Shown one piece after another: positions 8,673-17,158 of a DNA stretch of 64,000 nucleotides. The translations under genes were made by a program, and so were the position numbers. This DNA is from Pseudobdellovibrionaceae bacterium (GTDB lineage Bacteria; Bdellovibrionota; Bdellovibrionia; Bdellovibrionales; UBA1609): NCBI GenBank assembly GCA_020635075.1, contig JACKAM010000001.1, positions 1,054,001 to 1,118,000 on the forward strand, given 5' to 3'. The notes below the pieces were generated by a model, which saw nothing but the letters and a program-made list of their open reading frames with translations, was not told the DNA's origin and did not search any database. Each line of letters opens with the position of its first letter. Position 1 is the stretch's first letter.

Positions 8673-10610
8673 TTAAAATCCTCCTATCATGCCGCCGTTT
8701 TGCAGGAAGAAATAACAAGCTCCTGCCACCGCAGCCGCACCCGCTGAGGAAAAACCAATGATCTTCGCCCGTCGCCAGCGTTTGGCGTCCAGACTCTGCA
8801 ACTGCAGGGCAATTCGTTCTGTCCAGCCTGGATTGGGCTTCAAGTCACGATTAAATTTCGGGATCGAGTTGGCCAGCTGAACGCCCAGAACTTCGGATTG
8901 GGCAATCATTCGGCGCACTTGTTCAATAAGGTTCTGCGTCCGCTTGATCTTTTGCTCGGACTCATCCTTGCCAACCGGCGGTACCGTCGCGTAGCGGGTC
9001 AGCTGAGATTTAAGCGCTGTCATTTCTGCCTGCAGCTTTTCAAGGGCTGCTCCCCTTTCACTCGCGGGGAGCCCTGCCAATTCTCTCATCCGCTGACGAA
9101 AGCCCTGAAGACGAATGGCCACTTCCATTTCATACACGGGCGTATGGACAGTTTCATAGTCCCAGTCGGTACTCGACGAGTGATGATGATGGGTGACCGT
9201 GCGATAACCAGTCACATTTCCCTTTGAATCACGAATAGCTTCCTGACTCGTGGTCGTCCAGTGAGCAGTCTTGTAGGTTTCCCGCAGCTCGACCTGAAAG
9301 GTGCGAATGGAGTCCCACTGCCCCGCCAAACCACGGGCGCGTGCCTGGTCGCGGGCGATCACAAACTCGAGTTCCCAGGGCGAGTCGAACTTAAGAGCGT
9401 CGCCCCGACTGCCGTCTAGACCAAGTATCACATCCGCTCGGTCAACCGCATGACTGGCAAAACCTTTCACTTCTTTGAAACCCAACTCCACATCGGGTGT
9501 CATTTTGGCTAAGCGATGGAGCAGATCCCAACGACTGAGATTTGTTTGGTTTTGCACCGACAAGAAGGGTTCGACAATTCTTATGTAACGCTCGCGCAGT
9601 TCAATGGCCGCATCCAATAGACCTTTTAAGTGCTCGGCCTCGCGGGCGGTGTCGACGATTTCCAAAGAGAGTTTGTAGCGAAGGGAATCGATCAAACCCT
9701 GCAAGTCGATCACTGTCATTTCGATGCCGGCCAAGCTCTCCCACACCGATGTGTAGAGGTCACCCAGCTTGGTAAAGTGGCCTTTGAATTTCTCCATGGC
9801 GGTGAAGTCAGGGGAATTGGCCACCACCGAGACTTCAAACTTCATGCGATCCACATGGGCCAACAGATTTGCCAATCCAGGATCGAACACCAGGGGTTTT
9901 CCCTCTTGGCTCAGCTGAAAGGCCTTGGCGTGAGCGGCCTTTTTGACTGATTCACCATGATAAGAACCCAGGCGAAGCTTTGAGGTATTGGAGAATCCTG
10001 CGGGGATGCGATAGGAAATGCGCTGCATTTCCGCACGTACGGCCACAGCACTCTTACCCAAACGTTCGGCGACTTTTTCAATCATGCCGTCAAAGGCATT
10101 GCCTCGGCCTTCAAGAATGATTTCCAGGGCATCAGCCAGTAGTGGATTGTAGCCGTTATCAATCAACCAGGCTCTGACCGGGCCGTTGAGGCTAAAATCC
10201 AAGCCGCTTTGCCGAGAGGAAAACATGTCCATGACCTTGCCGGCTCGGGCCTGCAAAAGCTCGATGAACTGACTCATGGTCAGTTCGTACACATGGTGAT
10301 TGCCCATGCCTTCTTGTTCATGGATGAGGCCTTCGGTGAGACTGAGCAGGAGATTCCCATGTTCCGGCGACAGTTTAAAGTCCCGAGCGGCCTGATTGGC
10401 TCTCGATTGATCCACCTGGATCTCTTCCACTGAAACCGGAGCCGGTGCTGATTCCGCCGCTGCCGCTTTTTCACCATCACCTTCAGCCGCCACGGCTGTG
10501 GTCACTGGAGAAAAGGCCAGACTCAACGAAAGCACAGCAGCCATCAGCCGATGGCCATCTCTTTTAGTCTTCTGACTCCACCAGGGAGCCCTTAACAAGA
10601 TTCGATTCAT
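8673..10610 (-). CDS. Secreted coiled-coil protein, first of two tandem paralogues
   Basis: 645 aa. An N-terminal basic region is followed by a signal segment (LMAAVLSLSLAFSPVTTAVA), then a short Ala/Glu/Pro linker. The body is helix-rich. A His/Ser cluster (THHHHSSSTDW, about residue 470) precedes a segment related to the paralogue (VHTPVYEMEVAI here, VWDVALPPIEQEVEV there). Coiled-coil heptads follow over about 510-590. The C-terminus is a hydrophobic Ala/Gly stretch ending GACYFFLQNGGMIGGF, long enough to be a membrane helix. It is the first gene of the pair, with the 7037-8671 gene starting 1 nt after its stop. Function unknown; a structural or scaffolding envelope role fits the make-up. 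Confidence 0.75.
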   Translation of the reverse strand: MNRILLRAPWWSQKTKRDGHRLMAAVLSLSLAFSPVTTAVAAEGDGEKAAAAESAPAPVSVEEIQVDQSRANQAARDFKLSPEHGNLLLSLTEGLIHEQEGMGNHHVYELTMSQFIELLQARAGKVMDMFSSRQSGLDFSLNGPVRAWLIDNGYNPLLADALEIILEGRGNAFDGMIEKVAERLGKSAVAVRAEMQRISYRIPAGFSNTSKLRLGSYHGESVKKAAHAKAFQLSQEGKPLVFDPGLANLLAHVDRMKFEVSVVANSPDFTAMEKFKGHFTKLGDLYTSVWESLAGIEMTVIDLQGLIDSLRYKLSLEIVDTAREAEHLKGLLDAAIELRERYIRIVEPFLSVQNQTNLSRWDLLHRLAKMTPDVELGFKEVKGFASHAVDRADVILGLDGSRGDALKFDSPWELEFVIARDQARARGLAGQWDSIRTFQVELRETYKTAHWTTTSQEAIRDSKGNVTGYRTVTHHHHSSSTDWDYETVHTPVYEMEVAIRLQGFRQRMRELAGLPASERGAALEKLQAEMTALKSQLTRYATVPPVGKDESEQKIKRTQNLIEQVRRMIAQSEVLGVQLANSIPKFNRDLKPNPGWTERIALQLQSLDAKRWRRAKIIGFSSAGAAAVAGACYFFLQNGGMIGGF

Positions 10611-10852
10611 AGCGCCTTAAGTCCTTGAAGTTCTTCAATTCCTTAAATGCACCCACCTACATTCTTGGATCTTATTGATCTTTTTGGTCGGGAACCTCCA
10701 CTTCACGATCCATACCACCTCCATTCGCCCCCAATTCCTTCTCACCTCGCCCTTTTCCCCTCCCCATCGTTTACCCCCTATTCACCCCGCCCAATTTTGT
10801 TACCGGGATTCGCCCTTTCCCCTCGGCCATCCCAACGCTAGACATCTGATAT

Positions 10853-10883
10853 CTGATATCCGATACCTGATATCGGATATCAG
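10853..10883. repeat. GATATC-rich inverted repeat
   Basis: The arms CTGATATCCGATA and TATCGGATATCAG are a perfect 13-bp inverted repeat with a 5-nt spacer. They are embedded in a short run of related units (ATCTGATAT, ATCCGATA). It could be a protein-binding site or a REP-type unit. Confidence 0.6.
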
Positions 10884-10911
10884 ATACGATTCGATCCGCC
10901 CCCTGCTCCTT

Positions 10912-10967
10912 TGACGCAAACAGGTCCGCAACTTGTCTTAAGACAAGTTCCCGAAATGCCTGCGTCA
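10912..10967. repeat. 56-bp palindrome family, copy A (degenerate)
   Basis: It shares the centre AACTTGTCTTAAGACAAGTT and the right half CGAAATGCCTGCGTCA with the perfect copy at 25606-25661. The left half is altered (TGACGCAAACAGGTCCG). The bases after it (TCTTCC, then a PuAGTAGATAGGC motif some 45-60 bp on) are also shared with copy B, in the same orientation, so copies A and B bracket the RHS island as direct repeats. Confidence 0.75.
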
Positions 10968-11341
10968 TCTTCCTTCGATTCGGGAGGGTGATTGCCCGCG
11001 AGTCAAGTCGATCCAAAACAGTAGATAGGCACCCCTCGCCCACAACTGGAACACCTACACGCAACGACTTTCCCCCTAATTCCGCCCCCGCCCTTCGGCC
11101 AAACCTATCCGTGGCTCCGGATGACAATTCGCCTTGGACCAGCCAGACCCCTTTCACCCGTGGCCTGAATCCTGCCTTATCCAATCGCGGGCTCAAAACT
11201 CTTAAAATTGACTTAGATATATCTGATATTATTTTAATTATATGTATTTATTGATTATTTAAACTTAAATACATGAATTTTTACTAATATTCTTTACTTC
11301 TAAAGGCCTTTTACCGATACTTACAATATGGAGGGCTGTAA

Positions 11342-11965
11342 ATGCCTCAGACGACCACACTCAAAAAGCTCAAAGCCTATTTGGTGCCCGGCCAAGTCTA
11401 TCGTCGTGCCGAATTAGCGAGTCAGTCCTCCAACATTGATCGCCACCTCGCTCAACTGGTAGAGGAAGGCCTTCTCAAAAAGCTTTCCCATGGACTTTAT
11501 CTCGCGCCAAAGAGCACAGTCTTTGGGGATGCACCACCCGAAATAAACTCCCTCATTTGCTCCTTTCTTAAAGACGATCACTTTGTCGTTTATGGCCCAA
11601 GCCAGTTCAATGCCCTTGGTTTGGGGACCACCCAGCTCTACAACGATCTCGTCGTCTTCAATCGAAAAAGATTGGGGGAGTTTACCTTCGGAGGCCTCAC
11701 CTTTTACTTTCATCGCTGGCGAGAGGCCCCAAAACAACTGACTCCGGAGTTTCTGGTAGTTGAAATTCTAAATCGCTTCAATGAACTTGCTGAGGATCGC
11801 AATCAGGTCCTAACGAGACTCCGAGACAAGCTCCCCGAATTCAACCGCAGGCGACTTCTTCTTGCCGCCTCCCGATACGGCACCTTGTCCGCCCAGAAAA
11901 AACTCGATCACATCCTAAGAAGTGCCCAGAGTCGGACGTCGCACAAAGAATCCTTGCCCAAATGA
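11342..11965 (+). CDS. abiEi: AbiEi-like antitoxin (type IV toxin-antitoxin)
   Basis: 207 aa. The N-terminal 60 residues form a winged helix (KLKAYLVPGQVYRRAELA, then VEEGLLKKLSHGLYLAP), as in AbiEi/DUF6088-type antitoxins. The rest is the family's C-terminal domain (DDHFVVYGPSQFNALGLG, GGLTFYFHRW). The family binds inverted repeats at its own promoter and counteracts the AbiEii nucleotidyltransferase. The start ATG at 11342 has GGAGG 8 nt upstream. It overlaps abiEii by 4 bp (ATGA), so translation is coupled. The AT-rich 11200-11330 region contains a small palindrome that could be the operator. The family call is firm; that it gives phage exclusion is family knowledge only. Confidence 0.85.
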   Translation: MPQTTTLKKLKAYLVPGQVYRRAELASQSSNIDRHLAQLVEEGLLKKLSHGLYLAPKSTVFGDAPPEINSLICSFLKDDHFVVYGPSQFNALGLGTTQLYNDLVVFNRKRLGEFTFGGLTFYFHRWREAPKQLTPEFLVVEILNRFNELAEDRNQVLTRLRDKLPEFNRRRLLLAASRYGTLSAQKKLDHILRSAQSRTSHKESLPK

Positions 11966-12930
11966 ATGGCTATCTTCACGAACGATCCGACTTCAAGGAT
12001 CTCATCGAGATAACTGCTGTAGACCTCGGCATCAGAGACCCTGCTCTTGTCGAAAAAGACTATTGGCTCATGCACTTATTATGGGGCCTCCAGCAGCTAG
12101 ACATGGATTTCCACCTAAAGGGAGGCACCTCTCTATCAAAGGGTTACGATTGCATACACCGCTTTTCGGAAGACATTGATATAAAAATTGAACCTGATTT
12201 AAATCTCTGTGGATTTCCAGTCTACTGTGGCAAAAACCACGATAATCAGAAACACCGAGACTCCAGAGCCAAGTACTTTGATTGGATCGCCAACCATATA
12301 ACGGACAAAATCCCAGGTATCGAAAGCGTTTTGCGGGACAAAACCTTTGATGATGACCAGAAGTACAGAAATGGCGGGATTAGGCTTCTATACTCTTCAC
12401 ACTTTTCTGTGCCGGGGTTAAAAGAAGGCATCCTCCTCGAAGTGGGTTTTGACCAGACAGTGCCCAACCAACCAAAGCTCATCTCTTCGTGGGCATATGA
12501 TCGCGCAGCCGCTACGCCCGGAGTCAGCATGATCGACAATCGCGCCAAAGACGTACCCTGTTATGACCCAAGGTACACCTTCGTTGAAAAACTCCAGGCG
12601 GTTATCCGTAAATTCCGCCTTTATAAGAACAAGAATGAGACGAGCCTACCCGCCAATTTTATCCGCCACTACTACGACATTTTCCAGCTCCTTGACCGCA
12701 AGGATATTCAAAATTTTATCGGCACTCGGGAATATCAAGAGTTCAAAAGAGAACGATTCAGAGGAGATGACACCAAGGTCTCCAACAGTGAGGCCTTCAA
12801 GCTGACAGACCCCATTGATCGCGATCTTTTTGAAAAGGAATTCAACCGAAGCAGTAGCCTCTACTTCAGGGACCACCCCACTCTCAACGAAATCCTGCAG
12901 AGGATCAGCAAGTATCTCGATCGCCTTTAA
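11962..12930 (+). CDS. abiEii: AbiEii nucleotidyltransferase toxin
   Basis: 322 aa. The nucleotidyltransferase core is visible: LKGGTSLSKGY with Gly54-Gly55, then FSEDIDIKI with Asp71 and Asp73 as the metal-binding pair. VEKDYWLMHLLWGL upstream and FVEKLQAVIRKFR downstream are typical AbiEii/COG2253 segments. These toxins transfer nucleotides and block growth; here it should be held by AbiEi, with which it overlaps by 4 bp. The length is normal and the gene looks intact. It is followed 57 bp later by the first RHS core fragment, so it sits at the left end of the toxin cassette island. Confidence 0.87.
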   Translation: MNGYLHERSDFKDLIEITAVDLGIRDPALVEKDYWLMHLLWGLQQLDMDFHLKGGTSLSKGYDCIHRFSEDIDIKIEPDLNLCGFPVYCGKNHDNQKHRDSRAKYFDWIANHITDKIPGIESVLRDKTFDDDQKYRNGGIRLLYSSHFSVPGLKEGILLEVGFDQTVPNQPKLISSWAYDRAAATPGVSMIDNRAKDVPCYDPRYTFVEKLQAVIRKFRLYKNKNETSLPANFIRHYYDIFQLLDRKDIQNFIGTREYQEFKRERFRGDDTKVSNSEAFKLTDPIDRDLFEKEFNRSSSLYFRDHPTLNEILQRISKYLDRL

Positions 12931-12986
12931 CCGGTTCTCGACTAGACCATTGTTACATAATTCCATGTCACCCACATCACGCGGTA

Positions 12987-14633
12987 TTTTTCTTTTCGAC
13001 CACCACACCTCTTGGGGCTTACACCTACTCTTACCTGCCAAACACTTCTCAGATTTCTGCCATCTCCGCTCCGGGAGGCATCGAAAACTCCTACGACTAC
13101 GACGGACCTTTCGTTACTCAAGAAAGTATCTCCACTCCTCTCTTCTCGGCGACTCTTAACACCACTCTCAACTCCGACTTCAGAGCACAAAATATCCAAA
13201 TCAATTCCACCAACATCCCCTTTCAATTCGACCGCGATGGACTACTCACTCAAGCAGGAGACATCTCGTTCAACTTTGACCAAAATGCTCTACTCACCTC
13301 CTCCTCAATCGGATCCATCCAAGATGCCTACACCTATAACTCATTTGGCGAACCTCTATCCTACTCCTCAGGATCATTTTTCGCCCAGACCTTCGTCCGT
13401 GACTCTCTTGGCAGAATTACCCAAAAAACCGATACAAAATCCGCCATTTCAACCACTTGGAACTACCTCTATGACTCCTCTGGAAGGCTCTCTGAAGTTC
13501 ATAAAGACGGAGCATTGGTTTCAAGATACACTTTCGACATGAATGGGAATCGTTTAGAAAAACTCTCACCTCAAGGATCAGTCTCGGCCACCTTTGACGA
13601 GCAGGACAGAATTCTCACCTCTGGAAATTTAAGTTTTTCCTACAACAATAACGGAGACCTGGTCTCTTATTCCGATTCCAGCCAATCGCCCACTCAGTTT
13701 TACTCCTTCGACTATGACGTCTTCGGAAACCTGCGTGGAGTTCTGCTCCCTAACGGCGACCAGATCGAATACATGATCGACGGACAAAACCGCAGAGTCG
13801 GCAAAAAACTCAACGGTTCACTCGTTCAGGGCTTTATCTACCAGGATCAGCTGAACCCCATTGCTGAACTCGACAGCCAAGGCTCAGTCAAATCCATCTT
13901 CGTCTACGGATCTAAAGCCCATGTCCCCGATTACATGATTCAAGGGCCTAAGAAGTTTAAAATCATCTCCGATCACTTAGGCTCTGTCCGCATGGTCATT
14001 GACCTTACTGACAACTCCGTCGTCCAAGAAATCGACTATGACGAATACGGGGTGGTCTTGTTAGATTCAAACCCAGGATTTCAGCCCTTTGGCTTTGCCG
14101 GTGGTATCACCGATCAGCACACCAATCTCGTGCGATTTGGGGCCCGAGACTACATGGCAGCCGTGGGAAGATGGACGAGCAAGGACCCGATTGGGTTTGA
14201 GGGTGGGAATGGGAATTTGTATGGGTACGTGCAAAACGATTCCATGAACTCCGTGGATCCGAGCGGCCTGAGGGATTTATTGCCAATCGGAAATGTAGGC
14301 GGTCACATCCCAGGGACATCTCCCACAGGAGAGACTAATTTCGGTGGTCAGGCAGGTGAAATCAATGTGCCCCAGATAAATGGACAGGCAATTGGTAGTT
14401 TCGCCAAATGTATGGCAACAGGTACAATTTCTTCACTGGGTCTAACCCACGCGATTATCGCCGCCGGATGCATATCCACCTTTACAGGGAACCCCGCAGG
14501 AGCTAGGGCATGCATAAGTGCCGCCGCACTCGCTGCGAGCCCACAGGCCGTTGGATGGGCCATGTACTGCTACGACAAGGTAGAAGGCAAAGATAAGGAA
14601 AACAAGTGTTCCACCCCTTCAATTGAAAAATGA
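12987..14633 (+). CDS. RHS fragment 1: 5'-truncated RHS core with toxin-like tail CT1
   Basis: An in-frame RHS core runs from about 12987 without a start codon of its own; the first usable one would be a TTG at 13515. YD-type repeats are seen (YDYDGPFVTQ, YLYDSSGRLSEVHKDG, FDYDVFGNLRG). The conserved RHS-core end follows (RFGARDYMAAVGRWTSKDPI, then NLYGYVQND and VDPSG), after which the sequence becomes unique. The tail, about 120 aa, is rich in Ala, Gly and Cys, with hydrophobic segments (THAIIAAGCISTF, ARACISAAALAAS). Its toxic activity cannot be named. The core is nearly identical to the copies at 15816, 18045 and 22711. It is best read as an orphan C-terminal cassette that needs recombination to be expressed. 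A membrane protein follows as probable immunity. Confidence 0.75.
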   Translation, partial: FFFSTTTPLGAYTYSYLPNTSQISAISAPGGIENSYDYDGPFVTQESISTPLFSATLNTTLNSDFRAQNIQINSTNIPFQFDRDGLLTQAGDISFNFDQNALLTSSSIGSIQDAYTYNSFGEPLSYSSGSFFAQTFVRDSLGRITQKTDTKSAISTTWNYLYDSSGRLSEVHKDGALVSRYTFDMNGNRLEKLSPQGSVSATFDEQDRILTSGNLSFSYNNNGDLVSYSDSSQSPTQFYSFDYDVFGNLRGVLLPNGDQIEYMIDGQNRRVGKKLNGSLVQGFIYQDQLNPIAELDSQGSVKSIFVYGSKAHVPDYMIQGPKKFKIISDHLGSVRMVIDLTDNSVVQEIDYDEYGVVLLDSNPGFQPFGFAGGITDQHTNLVRFGARDYMAAVGRWTSKDPIGFEGGNGNLYGYVQNDSMNSVDPSGLRDLLPIGNVGGHIPGTSPTGETNFGGQAGEINVPQINGQAIGSFAKCMATGTISSLGLTHAIIAAGCISTFTGNPAGARACISAAALAASPQAVGWAMYCYDKVEGKDKENKCSTPSIEK

Positions 14634-14649
14634 AAGGCTTCTGAATAAT

Positions 14650-14934
14650 ATGGCATCGTCATACATCACGATGATCGTACACATTATCTTGTTCTTACTT
14701 ACTGCGTACATTTACGGAAACGAATTTCTAAAGGATAAATCTGTAGCCATGTTCTTTCGACTGGTGAGCTTGTCCTTTGTTTTCCTATTCATTGCATTTG
14801 CGTCAAGCGCAAATATTTTTTCATGGCCAAGGAAGCAATTCGACTTCATCTTTAAATCAAAACAACGCTCTTATATATTTAGCGCGATATTTTTGGTCAT
14901 TGCGCTAGTTATCCTATTAACATATTTAATATGA
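14650..14934 (+). CDS. Small membrane protein, putative immunity to CT1
   Basis: 94 aa from the ATG at 14650; a TTG at 14623, inside the toxin gene, would give 103 aa. It has three hydrophobic segments long enough to span the membrane (MIVHIILFLLTAYIYG, FRLVSLSFVFLFIAFA, IFSAIFLVIALVILLTYL). Genes directly behind RHS toxin ends are usually their immunity genes, and a membrane immunity protein would suit a toxin acting at the inner membrane. There is no family match I can name; the role is inferred from position. Confidence 0.6.
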   Translation: MASSYITMIVHIILFLLTAYIYGNEFLKDKSVAMFFRLVSLSFVFLFIAFASSANIFSWPRKQFDFIFKSKQRSYIFSAIFLVIALVILLTYLI

Positions 14935-14945
14935 TCCGCTTTGAG

Positions 14946-14963
14946 TAGTTAGGTGACCGGCTA
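14946..14963. repeat. Cassette-end repeat, copy 1
   Basis: TAGTTAGGTGACCGGCTA occurs here, 12 bp after the CT1 immunity gene, and again at 22590-22607 at the end of the DUF4160/BrnA-like pair. A second shared piece, CCGACTTCCTCATCCTG, follows at 14974-14990 and recurs at 19376-19392 just left of the IS66 element. Confidence 0.7.
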
Positions 14964-15044
14964 GATTGCCAGTCCGACTTCCTCATCCTGACCTTATAGA
15001 CAATTGCGAGAACCGCCGGGTTTAGAAAAGCCGGTCACTGCCAG

Positions 15045-15359
15045 TTAGTTTGCCTTCTTGATTTTATGTTTGAATTCCAGGGTGACCCCTATTTCACTCA
15101 TCAGCTTTATAAGGGTCGCCAAAGTGGGGTTTCCGTTCTCCTCAAAAGCTGAATAGAGTGTTCTCCGGGCAATTTTTGTCTTCTTGGCTAGTTGACTGGC
15201 TCCGTGGGCCTCAATCAAGTTACTAAAGGCCTGGAGAAGAAGCTCCTGTTTCAATTCGCCTTCATAATCCAAATGTTCATTCAGATAAAGCGCCGCAAAT
15301 TCAGGATCTCTCAGCTCCTCAAGTACCTTATCGCTAAATTTAAGTCCTTCTTTTGACAT
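15045..15359 (-). CDS. HigA/Xre-type antitoxin
   Basis: 104 aa. The C-terminal half is a helix-turn-helix (GASQLAKKTKIARRTLYSAF, then NPTLATLIKLMSEIGVTLEF), as in the addiction-module antidotes paired with HigB/RelE-type toxins. It would bind the toxin and repress the shared promoter at the palindrome 15719-15746. The order is toxin first and antitoxin second, as in higBA; the toxin stop and antitoxin start are 7 nt apart. The pair lies between RHS fragments 1 and 2, on the opposite strand. Confidence 0.8.
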   Translation of the reverse strand: MSKEGLKFSDKVLEELRDPEFAALYLNEHLDYEGELKQELLLQAFSNLIEAHGASQLAKKTKIARRTLYSAFEENGNPTLATLIKLMSEIGVTLEFKHKIKKAN

Positions 15360-15366
15360 AGCTCAC

Positions 15367-15714
15367 CTACTTAGTTTCAGGCCGGATTTTAAACTCGGCC
15401 CAATATTCCTTTGCTTTTTTGATGTCTGATTCTTGAGACCCTTTATCTCCGCCGAGCAGCAAAAGGATTATCTTATCCTCATGAATTCCAAAATAAATCC
15501 GATACCCAGGCCCAGAATCGATCCTCAGCTCAATAACCCCGTCGCCGACTCCCTTGTGATCTCCAAAAAGGCCGCTTTCAGCCCTCTCAATTCTAACAAC
15601 AACTTTTGCCTTTCCGCTTTTGTCTTTTAAACCATCAAACCATTGATCAAACGGAGCTTTCCCCGTTGAGTCCACAAACCTAATGGCAACCCGATGCTTT
15701 ACAGAGATGGTCAT
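15367..15714 (-). CDS. HigB/RelE-family toxin
   Basis: 115 aa, the size of phage Gp49-like/HigB toxins. Typical segments are VRIERAESGLFGDHKGVGDG, VIELRIDSGPGYRIYFG and IILLLLGGDKGSQESDIKKA. The family cleaves ribosome-bound mRNA. First gene of the pair; its ATG at 15714 lies 4 nt downstream of a 28-bp palindrome that should be the operator. The start is well placed and the gene looks intact. Confidence 0.85.
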   Translation of the reverse strand: MTISVKHRVAIRFVDSTGKAPFDQWFDGLKDKSGKAKVVVRIERAESGLFGDHKGVGDGVIELRIDSGPGYRIYFGIHEDKIILLLLGGDKGSQESDIKKAKEYWAEFKIRPETK

Positions 15715-15718
15715 GAGT

Positions 15719-15746
15719 CATATTGTGCATTATAATGCACAATATG
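15719..15746 (-). promoter_or_regulatory. Operator/promoter of the HigBA-like pair
   Basis: A perfect 28-bp palindrome, half-site CATATTGTGCATTA. Read on the minus strand it contains TATAAT, so the -10 box lies inside the operator. Autorepression by the antitoxin is the expected mode. Confidence 0.75.
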
Positions 15747-15815
15747 TAAAGCAATAATAGGATCTGGTAACCGAATGAAAATATTCAATATTTTGCTGTC
15801 GCCCCACAATCAAAA

Positions 15816-17156
15816 GTGGTTCGCGAGTCATCCCGACTCACCTCCTCCTCAATCGGCTCCATCCAAGATGAATACACCTATAACTCATATGGCGAACCTC
15901 TATCCTACTCCTCTGGAGGCCTCTTCTCCCAGACCTTCGTCCGTGACTCGCTTGGAAGAATCACTCAAAAAACCGACTCGAAAGCCGCCATTTCAACCAC
16001 TTGGAACTACCTCTATGATTCCTCTGGCAGACTCTCGGAAGTTCATAAAGACGGTGCCTTGTTTTCAAGATACACTTTCGACATGAATGGGAATCGTTTA
16101 GAAAAACTCTCCCCCCAAGGATCTGTCCTTGCCTCCTTTGACGAGCAGGACAGAATTCTCACCTCTGGGAGTTTAAGTTTTTCCTACAACAATAACGGGG
16201 ACCTGGTCTCTTATTCCGATTCCAGCCAATCGCCCACTCAGTTTTTCTCCTTCGACTATGACGTCTTCGGAAACCTGCGTGGCGTTCAGCTGCCAAACGG
16301 CGACCAGATCGAATACATGATCGATGGACAAAACCGCAGAGTCGGCAAAAAACTCAACGGATCACTCATTCAGGGCTTTATCTACCAGGATCAACTCAAC
16401 CCCATTGCCGAACTCGATGGAGCAGGTTCAGTCAAATCCATCTTCGTCTATGGATCTAAAGCCCATGTCCCTGATTACATGATTCAAGGGCCTAAAAAAT
16501 ATAAAATCATCTCCGATCACTTAGGATCTGTCCGCATGGTCATTGACCTTACTGACAACTCCGTCGCCCAAGAAATCGACTACGACGAATACGGCGTGGT
16601 GCTCGCAGATTCAAATCCAGGATTTCAGCCCTTTGGATTTGCCGGTGGTATCACCGATCAGCACACCAATCTCGTTAGATTCGGGGCACGGGACTACATG
16701 GCAGAGGTTGGAAGGTGGACTCTGATGGACTCCTCCCTTTTCACCGATGGACTGGGGCTATACCATTATGTCAGCCAAGATCCGATTAACTACATTGACA
16801 TCAGTGGCTACAATAAGCGATTTCCCGGCCCGAACCTAACAAACGCCGGAGGTACTATTGGAATTGGTGGAGGTCGCGGAGGTGGATACACAGTTACGCC
16901 ACGAACAACCAGGGGTGGAGGTAGAGGCGTTAGAGTCAACTTCAATGACGGGCGAGTGGTTGACATAACCAAAGATCGGGTTAAAGAATACAGGCCCAAC
17001 CCAAATACCAGATCAGGAAAGGAACGCGTAATTTTCGACGAGGGCACACCCAGAACTGAAAGATGGCCAAATGATCCCAAAAAGCGACCGCCAACACCAG
17101 AAGAACTGGACTTTCTAAACCGACAGTGCCCTGTCGCATCCGGAGAAAATGAGTAA
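15816..17156 (+). CDS. RHS fragment 2: 5'-truncated RHS core with toxin-like tail CT2
   Basis: 446 codons if a GTG at 15816 is used, but no ribosome site is seen. Homology to the other RHS fragments starts at about 15836 (SSSIGSIQDEYTYNSYGEP), so about 20 codons at the front are not RHS. The core continues to RFGARDYMAEVGRWTLMD, slightly earlier than in copies 1 and 3, then the sequence is unique. The tail, about 115 aa, begins YNKRFPGPNLTN, has a Gly/Arg-rich low-complexity part, then VDITKDRVKEYRPNPNTRSG and RPPTPEELDFL. The basic, compact end with NPNTRSGKE looks like nuclease-type polymorphic toxin ends, but no catalytic set is certain. Two related small genes follow as probable immunity proteins. 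Confidence 0.75.
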   Translation: MVRESSRLTSSSIGSIQDEYTYNSYGEPLSYSSGGLFSQTFVRDSLGRITQKTDSKAAISTTWNYLYDSSGRLSEVHKDGALFSRYTFDMNGNRLEKLSPQGSVLASFDEQDRILTSGSLSFSYNNNGDLVSYSDSSQSPTQFFSFDYDVFGNLRGVQLPNGDQIEYMIDGQNRRVGKKLNGSLIQGFIYQDQLNPIAELDGAGSVKSIFVYGSKAHVPDYMIQGPKKYKIISDHLGSVRMVIDLTDNSVAQEIDYDEYGVVLADSNPGFQPFGFAGGITDQHTNLVRFGARDYMAEVGRWTLMDSSLFTDGLGLYHYVSQDPINYIDISGYNKRFPGPNLTNAGGTIGIGGGRGGGYTVTPRTTRGGGRGVRVNFNDGRVVDITKDRVKEYRPNPNTRSGKERVIFDEGTPRTERWPNDPKKRPPTPEELDFLNRQCPVASGENE

Positions 17157-17158
17157 CA

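Larger units (their letters stand above)
10611..11341. other. Gene-free stretch with palindromic repeats upstream of abiE
   Basis: No convincing gene is seen in these 731 bp; the frames present are repeat translations or low-complexity. It holds a GATATC-rich inverted repeat at 10853-10883 and a degenerate copy of the 56-bp palindrome at 10912-10967. A match to ATCCAAAAMAGTAGATAGGC follows near 11010-11031. From 11200 the sequence turns AT-rich, with TTGACT and the palindrome AGATATATCT, which is a plausible abiE promoter/operator. Confidence 0.6.

Noticed and set aside
10771..11196. 141-aa minus-strand frame with SDIRYQ repeats
   Set aside because: Peptide repeats come from the GATATC palindromes and from palindrome copy A; no start site or family.
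13012..13542. 176-aa Pro/Ser/Thr-rich frame near RHS fragment 1
   Set aside because: Out of frame with the RHS core, which is open in the adjacent frame and shows clear YD repeats.
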